This document shows, one piece after another, positions 32,806 through 33,013 of a stretch of 33,013 nt of DNA. The stretch covers positions 1-33,013 of the forward strand of contig JADBWK010000133.1 of the NCBI GenBank assembly GCA_020404895.1. Reading direction: 5' to 3'. Every line of letters starts with the position of its first letter. The stretch's first letter is position 1. This DNA is from Pseudanabaena sp. M085S1SP2A07QC (GTDB lineage: Bacteria; Cyanobacteriota; Cyanobacteriia; Pseudanabaenales; Pseudanabaenaceae). A program made the translations under genes and the position numbers. The notes under the pieces were generated by a model. That model saw only the letters and a program-made list of their open reading frames with translations, did not search any database and had not been told where the DNA came from.

Positions 32806-32861
32806 CCAAAAAAAATGAAGGCGGCGCATAGTGCCGCCTCATTTTTTTGGACTTTGGGTGA
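32806..32861. repeat. Hairpin of the intergenic family before IS fragment
   Basis: TCCAAAAAAAATGAAGGCGGCGC pairs with GTGCCGCCTCATTTTTTTGGA around ATA, with small bulges. The GGCGGCGC core matches the hairpins at 352 and 21791. It lies between the PpiC-like start and the transposase fragment. Confidence 0.7.
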
Positions 32862-32893
32862 AAATAATATTAATTTAACCCAAGTTGCTACCT

Positions 32894-33013
32894 ATGGCAA
32901 CAAGAAAAAAAAGCTGCTACAAAGGACAAAAGCCGATGAACACCGAATCGGTTTACAGCATTGATAGTTTTCCGATACCCGTTTGTGACAATATCCGCAT
33001 ACCAAGGTCAAAA
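32894..33013 (+). pseudogene. IS982-like transposase fragment, 5'-truncated, runs off window
   Basis: The frame is open from 32879 to the right edge. It encodes VYSIDSFPIPVCDNIRIPRS, which matches the internal catalytic segment (first Asp of the DDE triad in IDSFP) of IS982-family transposases as I know them. In that family this segment lies about 100 or more residues into the protein, yet here only 14-19 codons precede it and the bases before are non-coding hairpin. The copy therefore seems to have lost its 5' half. An A8 run at 32905-32912 could also be a frameshift site. The 3' part and the terminal repeats are outside the window. Confidence 0.65.

Overview
The window is cyanobacterial chromosome. 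It carries the end of psbA, psaC, the allophycocyanin operon apcA-apcB-apcC, ndhD, an SLH-OprB porin and many copies of the HIP1 octamer GCGATCGC. The moderate-to-low GC, gene set and gene style suggest a Pseudanabaena-like filamentous cyanobacterium. That placement is an impression from sequence style; no phylogeny was run.

Layout. 1-5.1 kb: psbA 3' end (+), glucokinase (-), an NblB-like HEAT-repeat protein (-), an outer-membrane SLH porin (+) and a small exported protein (-). 5.2-10.5 kb: one 1748-residue ORF that joins a coiled-coil region, a very long acidic low-complexity region and a C-terminal actin/Hsp70-type ATPase fold. 10.6-17.3 kb: hisF, an FkbM-type methyltransferase, ndhD (-), a DapL/AspC-like aminotransferase, lgt and a DUF2232-like membrane protein. 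17.4-21.1 kb: a pedR-like LuxR regulator behind a strong sigma70 promoter, an overlapping small ORF, a HAD hydrolase, a 57-codon NblA/Ycf18-like gene (-), a cluster of large hairpins, then apcC-apcB-apcA (-). 21.3-27.1 kb: TMEM14-like protein, LysM/M23 peptidase, inositol-monophosphatase-like enzyme, aspartoacylase-like M14 protein, psaC and dxr. 27.3-32.8 kb: a type I secretion operon on the minus strand (PpiC-like foldase, then CNB/C39-like/ABC transporter, then HlyD adaptor). The window ends in a 5'-truncated IS982-like transposase fragment.

How the genes relate. Photosynthesis functions dominate: PSII (psbA), PSI (psaC), NDH-1 (ndhD), phycobilisome core (apcABC), phycobilisome turnover (nblA-like and nblB-like) and a redox/light regulator (pedR-like). 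The secretion operon has its foldase, inner-membrane ABC engine and adaptor, but no cargo gene and no TolC partner in view.

The most unusual features are: (1) a dispersed family of 15-26 bp stems with mostly 3-nt loops in almost every intergenic gap, many with a GGCGGCGC-type core, whose single mismatches mostly become G.U pairs on the transcribed strand; (2) an interleaved double inverted repeat at 19443-19498; (3) a three-way-junction palindrome at 14382-14502; (4) the giant ATPase-tailed acidic protein; (5) an ABC exporter whose peptidase and cyclic-nucleotide domains have both lost key residues; and (6) an extra cysteine next to a cluster-binding motif of PsaC.
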